A program made the translations under genes and the position numbers. Below the pieces are notes generated by a model, which was not told the origin of the DNA, made no database searches, and saw nothing but the letters and a program-made list of their open reading frames with translations. Positions 26,327-39,222 of a stretch of DNA of 64,000 nt are shown in pieces. Every line of letters begins with the position of its first letter. Within the stretch, counting starts at the first letter, position 1. Source of the stretch: Paracoccus sp. S-4012 (GTDB taxonomy: Bacteria > Pseudomonadota > Alphaproteobacteria > Rhodobacterales > Rhodobacteraceae); NCBI RefSeq assembly GCF_009674885.1, contig NZ_WKKA01000005.1, positions 124,001 to 188,000 on the forward strand, written 5' to 3'.

Positions 26327-26357
26327 TTGACCTTCCCATCATGGGAACCCTTATCTG
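26327..26357 (+). promoter_or_regulatory. CueR-type promoter for copA-cueR
   Basis: -35 TTGACC (26327-26332), 19-base spacer, -10 TATCTG (26352-26357). The spacer starts with the near-perfect dyad TTCCCATCATGGGAA (26333-26347). The layout, including CCTTGACCTTCCC, is strikingly like the E. coli copA promoter that CueR controls. The copA ATG is 30 bases downstream of the -10. The dyad differs in sequence from the copZ one, so the two sites may differ in affinity. Confidence 0.8.
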
Positions 26358-26387
26358 CACGGGCATGGATCAGGAGGAACGCTTGCC

Positions 26388-28918
<2,531 letters not shown>

Positions 28919-28922
<4 letters not shown>

Positions 28923-29371
28923 ATATCGGCCAGGCCGCCGAGGCCTCCGGCGTCAGCGCCAAGATGATCCGTTACTACGAGCAGACCGGCCTGATCCCCA
29001 AGGCCGCCCGGCTCGAGAGCGGCTATCGCGACTACGACGAGGCCGACATCCACCGCCTGCGCTTCATCCGCGGCGCCCGCGATCTCGGCTTCACGGTCGA
29101 GCAGATCGGCGCGCTGCTGGCCCTCTGGAGCGACCGCGGACGGGCGAGCGCCGATGTGAAGGCGCTGGCCCTCGGCCACGTCGATGCGCTGAAACAGAAG
29201 CAGGCCGAGATCGGCGCCATGATCGCCACGCTGGAAAACCTGGCGAAACGCTGCCACGGCGACGACCGGCCGGATTGCCCGATCATCGACGGGCTGGCCG
29301 CGGACGAGGCCGGAGCGCCGCGGCGAAGGGCGCCCCGCCGCTTCGGCAAGGTGGATGCGCTGCGGGCGTGA
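28919..29371 (+). CDS. cueR: Cu(I)-responsive MerR-family activator CueR
   Basis: A 150-residue MerR protein. The N-terminal helix-turn-helix begins [22 protein letters not shown], followed by the wing. The metal-binding loop has Cys112 and Cys120 (CHGDDRPDC, the C-x7-C signature), and Ser77 in RASADV marks monovalent-ion specificity; all three numbers equal those of E. coli CueR. The C-terminal tail ([12 protein letters not shown]) is basic and longer than usual. The start overlaps the copA stop. It should activate the two divergent promoters between copZ and copA. Confidence 0.93.
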
Positions 29372-29470
29372 GGGGACGCGGGGGTATTGACGCGGGTGAC
29401 GGCGCGCTGACCCTCATAAGCTACTGAACTTACACAGAAACCGCCGGCACGACTGCGACCTCCGCGAGAC

Positions 29471-29499
29471 TTGACGAGGGACCGGGAAGCTGGAATACG
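29471..29499 (+). promoter_or_regulatory. Candidate sigma-70 promoter for trpA
   Basis: TTGACG (29471-29476) and AATACG (29494-29499), 17 bases apart. A 22-base dyad with one mismatched pair (29515-29536, centre GATC) lies downstream in the leader, before the ATG at 29613. No Trp-rich leader peptide is seen, so classical attenuation is unlikely. The whole cueR-trpA gap is 241 bases and holds no other gene. Confidence 0.4.
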
Positions 29500-29612
29500 G
29501 CTGAAGCATGTGTCGGAGGGCGGGATCCCGGCCTCCGCCACGGAAACAGCCCCGCGCGCCTGATCGTCCCCGCGCCGAACGCCGCGCCCGGATGAGACGA
29601 GAGGCCAAGCCC

Positions 29613-30524
29613 ATGACCCGCATCGCCGCCTGCTTCGACCGCCTGCGCCGGCAGGACCGCAAGGCCTTCGTCTCCTACATCATGGCGGGCGATCCCGACC
29701 GCGAGCGCTCGGCCGCGATCATCGCGGGACTCCCCGGCGCGGGCGTCGACATCATCGAGCTGGGGATGCCCTTCACCGATCCCATGGCGGACGGGCCGAC
29801 CATCCAGGCGGCCGGGCAACGCGCGCTCGCCCAGGGCGGCAGCGTCCAGCAGACGCTCGACATGGTGCGCGAGTTCCGTCGCAAGGACGACACGACGCCG
29901 ATCGTGCTGATGGGCTACTACAACCCCATCTATGCCGGGCCGGGCGGGGTCGAGGGCTTCCTTTCCCGCGCGGTTGCGGCTGGGATCGACGGGCTGATCG
30001 TCGTGGACCTGCCGCCCGAGGAGGATGCCGAGCTCTGCATCCCGGCGCGCGAGGCGGGCCTCGACTTCATCCGCCTCGCCACGCCCACGACCGACGACCG
30101 CCGCCTGCCCAAGGTGCTGCAGAACACCTCGGGTTTCGTCTATTACGTCTCGATGACGGGCATCACCGGCACCGCCACGGCCGACGCCGCCGCGGTCGGG
30201 CCGGAGGTCGCGCGGATCAAGGCCGCGACGCCGCTGCCGGTGGTGGTAGGGTTCGGCATCGCTTCCCCCGAGGCCGCGGCCGAGGTCGCGGCGGTTGCCG
30301 ACGGCTGCGTCGTCGGCTCGGCCATCGTGCGGCTGATCGGCGAGGGGCGCAGCACCGCGGAGGTGCTGGCCTACGTCGCCGGCCTCGCCGTGGGCGCGCA
30401 TGGCGAGCGGAGCCTCGAGGTCCCTGCCCCGGCCGCGGCGCCCGAGACCATGGCGGGCAAGGCCCCCGACGCGCAGGCCGCCGCCGCCGCGAAGAACGAC
30501 GCCGACGCCCCCGGTCAGGGCTGA
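29613..30524 (+). CDS. trpA: Tryptophan synthase alpha chain
   Basis: A 303-residue TIM-barrel protein from the ATG at 29613; ATG at 29592 is a possible earlier start. Catalytic Glu49 lies in [16 protein letters not shown] with Asp60, matching the E. coli numbering. The [16 protein letters not shown] and [10 protein letters not shown]...[13 protein letters not shown] segments complete the barrel. It splits indole-3-glycerol phosphate into indole and glyceraldehyde 3-phosphate and passes indole to TrpB. No trpB or other trp gene lies beside it here. A tail of about 35 residues rich in Ala, Pro and Asp extends beyond the usual C-terminus. Confidence 0.95.
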   Translation: MTRIAACFDRLRRQDRKAFVSYIMAGDPDRERSAAIIAGLPGAGVDIIELGMPFTDPMADGPTIQAAGQRALAQGGSVQQTLDMVREFRRKDDTTPIVLMGYYNPIYAGPGGVEGFLSRAVAAGIDGLIVVDLPPEEDAELCIPAREAGLDFIRLATPTTDDRRLPKVLQNTSGFVYYVSMTGITGTATADAAAVGPEVARIKAATPLPVVVGFGIASPEAAAEVAAVADGCVVGSAIVRLIGEGRSTAEVLAYVAGLAVGAHGERSLEVPAPAAAPETMAGKAPDAQAAAAAKNDADAPGQG

Positions 30525-30525
30525 G

Positions 30526-31713
30526 TCAGCCGTCGCTCGCCGCCTGCGCCGCCGCGGCTCGGGCGGCCTGCTCGGCCTCGATCTCGCGCCAGCGGGCGAC
30601 GTTGCGGTTGTGCTCCTCGAGCGTGGTGGCGAAGGCGTGGCCGCCGGTCCCGTCCGCGACGAAGTAGAGATATTCGGTATCCGCCGGGTTCAGCGCCGCC
30701 TCGATCGCCGCCCGGCCGGGGTTGGCGATCGGCGTCGGCGGCAAGCCGTCCACCTGATAGGTGTTGTAAGGCGTCCGCGCGTCCAGCTCCGACCGCCGCA
30801 AGCCGCGGTCCAGCACCTCGCGGCCCATCGTCACGCCATAGATCACCGTTGGGTCGGTCTGCAGCCGCATGCCGTCGCGCAAGCGGTTCACGAAGACGCT
30901 CGCCACCTGCGGGCGCTCGTCGGCCACCCCGGTCTCCTTCTCGACGATGGAGGCCATGATGAGGGCCTCCTCGGGCGAGCCGTAGGGCAGGTCGAACGGC
31001 CGCGCCTCCCAGGCCGCCTGCAGGATCTGCGCCTGCCGCGCGGACATGTCGGCCAGCAACCGGGCACGCTCGGTCCCCGGCTCGACCGAATAGGTGTCGG
31101 GCGCGAGGCTGCCCTCCGGCGGCACCGGCCCCGGCTCGCCCGCCAGCACGTCGATCTGGCGCAAGCCCTCGACCACCTGCCAACTGGTCACGCCCTCGGC
31201 TACCGTCAGCCGCATCCGCGTGTCGCGCCCGGCCTCGGCCTGCGTGATCGCCTCGGGCGCGGGCTCGGCCGCGGGGTTGTAGCGGGCGCTCTCGACATAT
31301 TCGCCGGTCGCGGGGTCCACCTCGCGCAGCAGCACGCTGTTGCCGCGCACCCCCACGCGGTAGATGATCTCGGTCCCGCAGGTCGAGGGCCCCCCCGCGG
31401 TGATCGCGTCCACGATCTCGGCCATGCTGGCGTTCGGCGGCACGAGGTAGCTGCCGAACTTCAGGTCGCGCGAGCGGCCCGCATAGTCGGCCCCGGTGCG
31501 GAAGATATAGGCCGAGCTGATCGCCCCCTGCTCGCGCAATTGCTTCGAGACCGCATCGAGGCTCGCCCCCGGCCGCACCTGCACGCATTGCGCCATGGCC
31601 GAGGGCCCCGGCCCCGCATACTGCTGCTTGCCCCAGGCCACGACACCCGCGGCCGCGACCAGCAGCACGACCAGCAGCGTCAGGAAGTTCGAGGCGAGGT
31701 TGCGCCAGATCAT
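30526..31713 (-). CDS. mltG: Endolytic murein transglycosylase MltG
   Basis: A 395-residue inner-membrane protein: a single N-terminal helix (FLTLLVVLLVAAAGVVAW, about 10-27), LysM-like region, then the YceG catalytic domain with ASIVEKETG; Glu258 is the likely catalytic residue, equal to E. coli Glu218. SVFVNRLRDGMRLQTDPTVIYG, LDARTPYNTYQVDGLPPTPIANPG and FVADGTGGHAF are the other family motifs. It cleaves nascent glycan strands and limits chain length. Start overlaps the fabF stop (ATGA), continuing the fab operon; the C-terminus is Ala-rich. Confidence 0.92.
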   Translation of the reverse strand: MIWRNLASNFLTLLVVLLVAAAGVVAWGKQQYAGPGPSAMAQCVQVRPGASLDAVSKQLREQGAISSAYIFRTGADYAGRSRDLKFGSYLVPPNASMAEIVDAITAGGPSTCGTEIIYRVGVRGNSVLLREVDPATGEYVESARYNPAAEPAPEAITQAEAGRDTRMRLTVAEGVTSWQVVEGLRQIDVLAGEPGPVPPEGSLAPDTYSVEPGTERARLLADMSARQAQILQAAWEARPFDLPYGSPEEALIMASIVEKETGVADERPQVASVFVNRLRDGMRLQTDPTVIYGVTMGREVLDRGLRRSELDARTPYNTYQVDGLPPTPIANPGRAAIEAALNPADTEYLYFVADGTGGHAFATTLEEHNRNVARWREIEAEQAARAAAAQAASDG

Positions 31714-32966
31714 GCGTCGTAGCGGCCCATCACGAGGCTGGCGTTCGTGCCGCCGAAGCCGAAGCTGTTGGACATGACCAGATCGACCTTGCGGCGCACC
31801 GCGGCATTGGCGGCGAGGTCGACCTTCGCCGCCACCGCTGGGTTGTCTAGGTTGATCGTCGGCGGGCAGATCTGGTCGCGGATGGCGAGGATGCAGAAGA
31901 TCGCCTCGACCGCACCCGCCGCGCCCAGCAGGTGCCCGATCGAGGACTTGGTCGAGGACATGACCGCGCCCGAGGCGGCATCGCCCAGCAGCCGCTCGAC
32001 CGCGCCGAGTTCGATCACGTCGGCCATCGTCGAGGTTCCGTGGGCGTTGATGTAGTCGATGTCCGCCGCCTTCCGTCCCGAATGCTTCAGCGCCGCCGTC
32101 ATGGCGCGGAAGCCCCCATCGCCGTCCTCGCTCGGCGCGGTGATGTGATAGGCGTCGCCGGAAAGGCCGTAGCCCAGCACCTCGGCATAGATCCGCGCGC
32201 CGCGCGCCTTGGCGTGCTCCAGTTCCTCCAGCACCACAACGCCCCCGCCCTCGCCCATGACGAAGCCGTCGCGGTCCGCGTCCCAGGGCCGCGAGGCGCG
32301 CTTCGGCTCGTTGTCCCAGCGGGTCGAGAGCGCCTTGCAGGCGTTGAAGCCGGCAATGCCGATCTCGCTGATCGGCGCCTCGGCGCCGCCCGCAACCATG
32401 ACCTCCGCGTCGCCCGCGCGGATCAGCCGCGCCGCGTCGCCGATGGCATGCGCGCCGGTGGCGCAGGCGGTCACGACCGAATGGTTTGGCCCCTTGAAGC
32501 CGAAGCGGATCGAGACCTGCCCCGAGGCGAGGTTGATGAGCGAGCCGGGAATGAAGAAGGGCGAGACGCGCTTGGCGCCGCGCTCCTTCAGCAGCACGGC
32601 GGTCTCGGCGATGGTCGTGAGCCCGCCGATGCCGGAGCCGATCATGACGCCGGTGCGCTCGCGCTCGTCCTCGGTCGCGGGCGCCCAGCCGCTGTCCTCG
32701 ACCGCCATCTGCGCCGCAGCCATGGCATAGACGATGAAATCGTCCACCTTGCGGCGGTCCTTGGCCTCCATGCAGTCGTCGGGATCGAAGCCGCCCTCGC
32801 CGCCCATCGGGATCTCGCAGGCGTATTTCGTCACCACGCCCGAGGCGTCGAAGCGGGTGATCGGCCCGGCGCCCGACTCGCCCGCGATCAGGCGCGACCA
32901 GACCGGCTCCACCCCCGCGCCAAGCGGCGTGACCATTCCCATCCCGGTGACGACGACCCTGCGCAT
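31710..32966 (-). CDS. fabF: Beta-ketoacyl-ACP synthase II
   Basis: A 418-residue condensing enzyme starting at the ATG at 32966, with GAGGGACATC upstream. Catalytic Cys168 lies in VVTACATGAHAIGDA; the two active-site histidines are in YINAHGTSTMADV and TKSSIGHLLGAAG. It extends malonyl-ACP onto acyl-ACP in type II fatty acid synthesis and controls chain length and temperature response. It follows acpP by 154 bases and precedes mltG, the common alphaproteobacterial order. Confidence 0.95.
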   Translation of the reverse strand: MRRVVVTGMGMVTPLGAGVEPVWSRLIAGESGAGPITRFDASGVVTKYACEIPMGGEGGFDPDDCMEAKDRRKVDDFIVYAMAAAQMAVEDSGWAPATEDERERTGVMIGSGIGGLTTIAETAVLLKERGAKRVSPFFIPGSLINLASGQVSIRFGFKGPNHSVVTACATGAHAIGDAARLIRAGDAEVMVAGGAEAPISEIGIAGFNACKALSTRWDNEPKRASRPWDADRDGFVMGEGGGVVVLEELEHAKARGARIYAEVLGYGLSGDAYHITAPSEDGDGGFRAMTAALKHSGRKAADIDYINAHGTSTMADVIELGAVERLLGDAASGAVMSSTKSSIGHLLGAAGAVEAIFCILAIRDQICPPTINLDNPAVAAKVDLAANAAVRRKVDLVMSNSFGFGGTNASLVMGRYDA

Positions 32967-33120
32967 GATGTCCCTCGCGGCTGCCTTGCGGTGGGGGCGG
33001 TCATACACGCGGGGGCCAGACCGCGCAACGCGCGCCGGTCGCCCCCGCAAATGACAAGGCGGCGCCCCGCGGGACGCCGCCTAACTCCGATGGTCCATCA
33101 GGCCCGCGCGGGCTTCGCCC

Positions 33121-33357
33121 TCAGGCGGTCGCCTTGTCGATGAATTTCACCGCGTCGCCGAAGGTCTGGATGGTCTCGGCGGCGTCGTCCGGGATCTCGA
33201 TGCCGAACTCTTCCTCGAAGGCCATGACCAGCTCGACCGTGTCGAGGCTGTCGGCGCCCAGGTCGTCGATGAAGGACGCGCTCTCGGTCACTTTCTCTTC
33301 CTCGACGCCGAGGTGTTCGACGACGATCTTCTTCACGCGCTCGGCAATGTCGCTCAT
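33121..33357 (-). CDS. acpP: Acyl carrier protein
   Basis: A 78-residue acidic protein. The 4'-phosphopantetheine attachment is Ser37 in [20 protein letters not shown], the DSL motif. The N-terminal [23 protein letters not shown] is standard. GGAAG precedes the ATG. Expressed after fabG and before fabF; the strong demand for ACP fits a separate promoter candidate just upstream. Confidence 0.97.
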   Translation of the reverse strand: MSDIAERVKKIVVEHLGVEEEKVTESASFIDDLGADSLDTVELVMAFEEEFGIEIPDDAAETIQTFGDAVKFIDKATA

Positions 33358-33451
33358 GTCACTTCCTTCGTTGGCGGGCCTCCGCCCGGTGGAATGCCGC
33401 CCACGCGGCGGCCCCAGCCGAAACGGAACAACCGTCGGCCTTCGATCCGCC

Positions 33452-33480
33452 GGATACAACACCCTCACCGTCGCGCGCAA
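33452..33480 (-). promoter_or_regulatory. Candidate acpP promoter
   Basis: On the minus strand, TTGCGC (33475-33480) and GTATCC (33452-33457) are 17 bases apart, in the 141-base gap between fabG and acpP, giving a leader of about 90 bases. The -10 element is a modest match only. Rejecting or confirming it needs transcript ends. Confidence 0.35.
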
Positions 33481-33498
33481 GACTGTGAGCGGCGGGCG

Positions 33499-34239
33499 TC
33501 AGATCATCGCCATGCCGCCGTTGACATGCAGCGTGGCCCCGGTGACGTAGCCCGCCTCGTCGCTGGCGAGGTAGAGCGCCGCGGCCGCGATCTCCTCGGG
33601 CCGCCCCATGCGGCCCATCGGCACGACGCCGAGGATGCGGGCCTTCTGCTCGTCGTTCAGCGCCGCGGTCATCGCCGTCTCGACGAAGCCCGGCGCGATG
33701 CAGTTGACGGTGATTCCCCGGCTCGCCACCTCGGCCGCGAGGCTCTTGGACATGCCGACGAGGCCCGCCTTGGCAGCGGCATAATTGCCCTGCCCCGGAT
33801 TGCCGGTGGTGCCCACGACGCTGGTCACGGTGACGATCCGACCGTGCCGGGCCTTCATCATGCCCCGCAGCACCGCGCGGCTGAGGCGGAAGGCCGAGGT
33901 CAGGTTCACCTCCAGAACCTGCGCCCACTCCTCGTCCGACATCCGCATGAAGAGGTTGTCGCGCGTGATCCCGGCATTGTTGACGAGGATGTCGATCCCG
34001 CCGCCGAGCGCCTCCGCCGCCGCCTTCGGCAGCGCCTCGACCGAGGCCGCATCGGAAAGGTCCGCCGTCACCACATGCGCCCGCTCGCCCAAGCTCCCGG
34101 CCAGCTCCCGCAGCGGCGCCTCGCGCGTCCCCGACAGCGCCACCGCGGCCCCCGCCCCGTGCAGCGCCCGCGCCACCGCGCCGCCGATTCCGCCCGAGGC
34201 CCCCGTCACCAGGGCCCGCCGGCCGCCCAGATCGAACAT
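33499..34239 (-). CDS. fabG: 3-oxoacyl-ACP reductase
   Basis: A 246-residue short-chain dehydrogenase. TGASGGIGGAVA is the NADPH-binding glycine motif, NNAG is in ILVNNAGITRDNL, and the catalytic Ser, Tyr and Lys lie in TSVVGTTGNPGQGNYAAAKAG. The end, YVTGATLHVNGGMAMI, is the FabG C-terminus. It reduces 3-ketoacyl-ACP in fatty acid elongation. Its Shine-Dalgarno (GAAGAAGGGG) lies in a 13-base segment that is repeated elsewhere in the window. It heads the fab group on the minus strand. Confidence 0.95.
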   Translation of the reverse strand: MFDLGGRRALVTGASGGIGGAVARALHGAGAAVALSGTREAPLRELAGSLGERAHVVTADLSDAASVEALPKAAAEALGGGIDILVNNAGITRDNLFMRMSDEEWAQVLEVNLTSAFRLSRAVLRGMMKARHGRIVTVTSVVGTTGNPGQGNYAAAKAGLVGMSKSLAAEVASRGITVNCIAPGFVETAMTAALNDEQKARILGVVPMGRMGRPEEIAAAALYLASDEAGYVTGATLHVNGGMAMI

Positions 34240-34247
34240 CGCATTCC

Positions 34248-34300
34248 CCTTCTTCTGTCCCGAAATATCCCGCGGGGGTCCGGGGGCGCGAAGCCCCCGG
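34248..34300. repeat. Dispersed intergenic repeat, copy 1, with hairpin
   Basis: Contains CCTTCTTCTGTCC, GAAATATCC at 34262-34270, a G-run, and a hairpin CCGGGGGC-GCGAA-GCCCCCGG at 34280-34300. The same modules occur at 36221-36260 and (without the hairpin) at 52713-52747, always between genes. It is a short, probably family-specific intergenic repeat. It lies between fabG and the TauE/SafE gene and could act as a terminator for the latter. Confidence 0.7.
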
Positions 34301-34316
34301 TTCACAAGCGCAGGCG

Positions 34317-36151
<1,835 letters not shown>

Positions 36152-36171
36152 TCCAACCCGGCGATTGCCTC

Positions 36172-36200
36172 AAGGCCCCGGCATCCGTCCGGGGCCTTTT
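36172..36200 (+). terminator. Rho-independent terminator after mdh
   Basis: A 10-base perfect stem AAGGCCCCGG / CCGGGGCCTT around the 7-base loop CATCCGT, ending in TTTT, begins 20 bases after the mdh stop. This is the best intrinsic terminator in the window. Confidence 0.85.
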
Positions 36201-36220
36201 CGCATCCTGGCTTTGCCTTG

Positions 36221-36260
36221 ATGAAATATCCTCGGGGGTGCGGGGGCAGACAGCCCCCGC
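36221..36260. repeat. Dispersed intergenic repeat, copy 2, with hairpin
   Basis: GAAATATCC (36223-36231), a G-run, and a perfect stem GCGGGGGC-AGACA-GCCCCCGC (36240-36260), matching the copy at 34262-34300 in order and spacing. It lies between the mdh terminator and the D,D-carboxypeptidase gene. Confidence 0.7.
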
Positions 36261-36334
36261 GGCGACTGCCCCAAGCGTTGCGGCGCTAGGCCGCTTCGGT
36301 GTAACCCTGTCGCCAAACAGGCAAGGACGTCCCG

Positions 36335-37498
36335 ATGCAACCGCTCGCCCGCCTTCTCGCCGCGTTGGCGGCGATCGCCGCTTTCGCGCTGCCCGCGCAG
36401 GCCTTCGACACCACCGCCCGCGCCGCCTGGGTCTATGACGTCGCCACCGGCACCGTGCTGATGGAGAAGAACGCCGACGTCGCCCTGCCGCCCGCGTCGA
36501 TGTCGAAGCTGATGACCCTCTACATGGTCTTCCAGGCGCTCGAGCAGGGGCGGCTCGAACTCGACACGCAGCTGCCGGTCTCGACCAAGGCGCGGCAGAT
36601 GAAGGGCTCGACCATGTTCCTCAACGAGCTCGACCGCCCGACGGTGGACGAACTCATCAAGGGCATCATCGTCCTTTCCGGCAACGACGCCTGCGTGGTG
36701 GTGGCCGAGGGCCTCGCCGGGACCGAGGACGCCTTCGCGCGGCGCATGAACGAGGAGGCCAAGCGCATCGGACTGACGAACACGCATCTGACCAATGCCT
36801 CGGGCTGGCCCGACCCCGAGCATCGCATGTCGGCGCGCGACCTCGGCATCGTCGCGATGCACCTGATCGAGGACTTTCCCGACCTCTATCCCGATTTCGC
36901 GCTGACCGAATTCGCCTATGATGACCGCGCGCCCGCCAACCGCTTCAACCGCAACCCGCTGCTGAAGCTCGGGATCGGCGCAGACGGGCTGAAGACCGGG
37001 CACACCTCCGAGGCGGGCTACGGACTCGTCGGCAGCGCGGTGCAGGACGGGCGGCGGATCATCTTCGTGCTGAACGGGCTCGAGACCGAGGCCGCCCGCG
37101 CCGAGGAATCCGAGCGCATCGTCAACTGGGCCTTCCGCGAGTTCTCGATGGAGACGCTGGTCCCGCAGGGCCAGTCGGTGCTGGTCGCGCCGGTGTGGCT
37201 GGGACAGCCCGGCCGCGTGGCGCTGACCACGGCCGAGGGGGTGCGGGTGCTGATCCCGGCGGGCGCCGAGGACGGGGTGACGGCCGAGGCGGTCTATGAC
37301 GGGCCGCTCGCGGCGCCGATCGCCAAGGGGGACCGGCTGGGCGAGCTGGTCGTGACCATTCCCGGCGGCGCGGTGGCGCGGACGCCGCTGATCGCGGCGC
37401 AGGACGTGGCCGAGTCGGGATTCCTCGGGCGGATGCAGGCCGCGGCCATGCGGCTCGGCGGCCGCGCCTGGACCGCGGCGCAGCAGCAGGGCGGCTGA
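36335..37498 (+). CDS. D-alanyl-D-alanine carboxypeptidase (PBP5/6 family)
   Basis: A 387-residue periplasmic penicillin-binding protein. A signal peptide (LARLLAALAAIAAFALPAQA, cleavage near AQA-FD) precedes the transpeptidase fold. The active site is SMSK (Ser55-Lys58), SGN at 115-117, and KTG at 220-222. The C-terminal beta-rich PBP5_C domain (about 270-360) and the amphipathic terminal helix (FLGRMQAAAMRLGGRAW) that anchors it to the membrane are present. It removes terminal D-Ala from peptidoglycan stems. tmk follows 7 bases later. Confidence 0.93.
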   Translation: MQPLARLLAALAAIAAFALPAQAFDTTARAAWVYDVATGTVLMEKNADVALPPASMSKLMTLYMVFQALEQGRLELDTQLPVSTKARQMKGSTMFLNELDRPTVDELIKGIIVLSGNDACVVVAEGLAGTEDAFARRMNEEAKRIGLTNTHLTNASGWPDPEHRMSARDLGIVAMHLIEDFPDLYPDFALTEFAYDDRAPANRFNRNPLLKLGIGADGLKTGHTSEAGYGLVGSAVQDGRRIIFVLNGLETEAARAEESERIVNWAFREFSMETLVPQGQSVLVAPVWLGQPGRVALTTAEGVRVLIPAGAEDGVTAEAVYDGPLAAPIAKGDRLGELVVTIPGGAVARTPLIAAQDVAESGFLGRMQAAAMRLGGRAWTAAQQQGG

Positions 37499-37505
37499 GG
37501 CGCCC

Positions 37506-38102
37506 TTGTTCATCAGCTTCGAGGGCATCGACGGCTGCGGCAAGTCCACGCAGGCCCGCCTTCTGGCCGAGGCCTTGCTCGCGGAGGGTCGCACCGTCCA
37601 CCTCACCCGCGAGCCCGGCGGCTCGCCCGGCGCCGAGGAGATCCGCCGCCTGCTGGTCGAGGGCCGCGCCGATCGCTGGTCGCCCGAGACCGAATGCCTG
37701 CTCTTCACCGCCGCCCGGCGCGACCATGTCGAGCGGCTGATCCGCCCGGCGCTCGCGGCAGGCGAGAGCGTCGTCACCGACCGTTTCGCCGATTCGACCC
37801 GCGTCTATCAGGGTGCGGCGCGGGCCGACCTCGCCGCGACGGTGGACGCGCTCCACGCGCTGATGATCGGGGTCGAGCCCGACCGAACCTTCGTGCTGGA
37901 CATGGACCCCGCCGAGGCCCTCGCCCGCGGCACCGCGCGCGGCGGGTCCGAGGACCGTTTCGAGGGCATGGGGCTGCCGTTCCAGACCCGCCTGCGCGAG
38001 GGTTTTCTCGCGCTCGCCGCCGCGCACCCGGCGCGTATTCGCGTGATCGACGCGACCGGGACCGCCGATGCCGTCGCCGCCCGCATCCGCGCGGTGCTCT
38101 GA
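37506..38102 (+). CDS. tmk: Thymidylate kinase
   Basis: A 198-residue kinase starting at TTG (no ATG is near; GAGGCG is upstream). FISFEGIDGCGKSTQ is the P-loop, RGTAR... contributes to the lid region, and DRFADSTRVYQG is the DR-x motif that binds dTMP. It makes dTDP from dTMP for DNA synthesis. Sits between the carboxypeptidase gene and holB, as in many Rhodobacterales. Confidence 0.95.
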   Translation: MFISFEGIDGCGKSTQARLLAEALLAEGRTVHLTREPGGSPGAEEIRRLLVEGRADRWSPETECLLFTAARRDHVERLIRPALAAGESVVTDRFADSTRVYQGAARADLAATVDALHALMIGVEPDRTFVLDMDPAEALARGTARGGSEDRFEGMGLPFQTRLREGFLALAAAHPARIRVIDATGTADAVAARIRAVL

Positions 38103-38103
38103 C

Positions 38104-39222
38104 ATGGCCCGCGCCCCCGCCGAACCCGATCCGCCGCCCGAGCCCGACCGCGTCCCCGGCGCCCCGCATCCGCGCGAGGCTCACGCCGTCATCAGGCAGG
38201 ACGAGGCAACCCGGACCTTCGTCGACGCCGCCCGCTCTGGCCGCCTGCACCACGCCTGGCTGCTGACCGGCCCGCGCGGCACCGGCAAGGCCACCTTCGC
38301 CTGGGCCGCCGCCCGCTGGCTGCTCTCGGGCGCCGCCTCCGACGACCTCACCGTCCCGCCGGACGACGCGACCGCCCGCCGTATCCGCGCACTCAGCGAG
38401 CCGCGCCTCGCCCTCGTGCGTCGCCCCTGGGACGAGAAGGCCAGCCGCCTGCGGGCCGAGATCACAGTCGAGGAAATCCGCAAGCTGCTCTCCTTCTTCC
38501 ACCTCAGCGCCGCCGAGGGCGGCCGCCGCGTCGCCATCATCGACGCCGCCGACGAACTGAACCCTTCAGCCGCGAACGCGCTGCTGAAGATGCTGGAGGA
38601 GCCGCCGAAGGACGCCACCATCTTCCTTGTTGCGCATCAGCCCGCGCGGCTCCTGCCCACGATCCGCTCACGCTGCCGGGTACTGCGGCTCGCGCCGCTC
38701 GCGCCCGAGGCGATGGCGGGCGTGCTGGCGGATTTTGGCGCCGAAGGCGACCCGGCCCGCCTGGCGGCGCTCTCGGGCGGGTCGGTCGGCGAGGCGCTGC
38801 GGCTGACGGGGCAGGACGGCCTCGCGGTTTACCAGCAGATCGTGGACCTCTTCGCCACCCTGCCACGCATGGACCGTCAGGCGGCCGCCCGTCTCGCAGC
38901 AGCCGCGGGTGCGCGGCCCTCGGCCGAGGGCGATCCCTTCGACCTGACCCTCACGCTGCTCGACCGCTTCCTCGGCCGGCTCGCTCGCACCGGCCTGCTC
39001 GGCGCGCCCTTCCCCGAAGCCGCCGAAGCCGAGGCCGAACTGCTCACCCGCCTCGCACCGGACGCCGATGCCTCGCGCGCATGGGCCACGGCGCAGGCCG
39101 AGACCTCGGCCCGCGCCCGCGCCGGGCGGGCGGTCAACCTTGACCCCTCGGCGCTCGTCATGGATATGCTGCTGACGCTCGCGCAGGTTCCGGCCGCGCA
39201 CGGACAGAAAGCGCCCGCATGA
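38104..39222 (+). CDS. holB: DNA polymerase III delta-prime subunit
   Basis: A 372-residue clamp-loader subunit starting at ATG 38104, 2 bases after the tmk stop. It has HHAWLLTGPRGTGKATFAW (P-loop at 56-63), the RALSEPRLALVRRPWDEK insertion typical of alphaproteobacterial members, LSFFHLSAAEGGRRVAIIDAADELNPSAANALLKMLEEPP (Walker-B-like), and SRC in IRSRCRVLRL. It helps load the sliding clamp. Its stop overlaps the tatD start (ATGA). Confidence 0.93.
   Translation: MARAPAEPDPPPEPDRVPGAPHPREAHAVIRQDEATRTFVDAARSGRLHHAWLLTGPRGTGKATFAWAAARWLLSGAASDDLTVPPDDATARRIRALSEPRLALVRRPWDEKASRLRAEITVEEIRKLLSFFHLSAAEGGRRVAIIDAADELNPSAANALLKMLEEPPKDATIFLVAHQPARLLPTIRSRCRVLRLAPLAPEAMAGVLADFGAEGDPARLAALSGGSVGEALRLTGQDGLAVYQQIVDLFATLPRMDRQAAARLAAAAGARPSAEGDPFDLTLTLLDRFLGRLARTGLLGAPFPEAAEAEAELLTRLAPDADASRAWATAQAETSARARAGRAVNLDPSALVMDMLLTLAQVPAAHGQKAPA

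Noticed and set aside
29372..29612. Tryptophan attenuator before trpA
   Set aside because: The dyad at 29515-29536 is present, but no short frame with Trp codons precedes it and no T-run follows.
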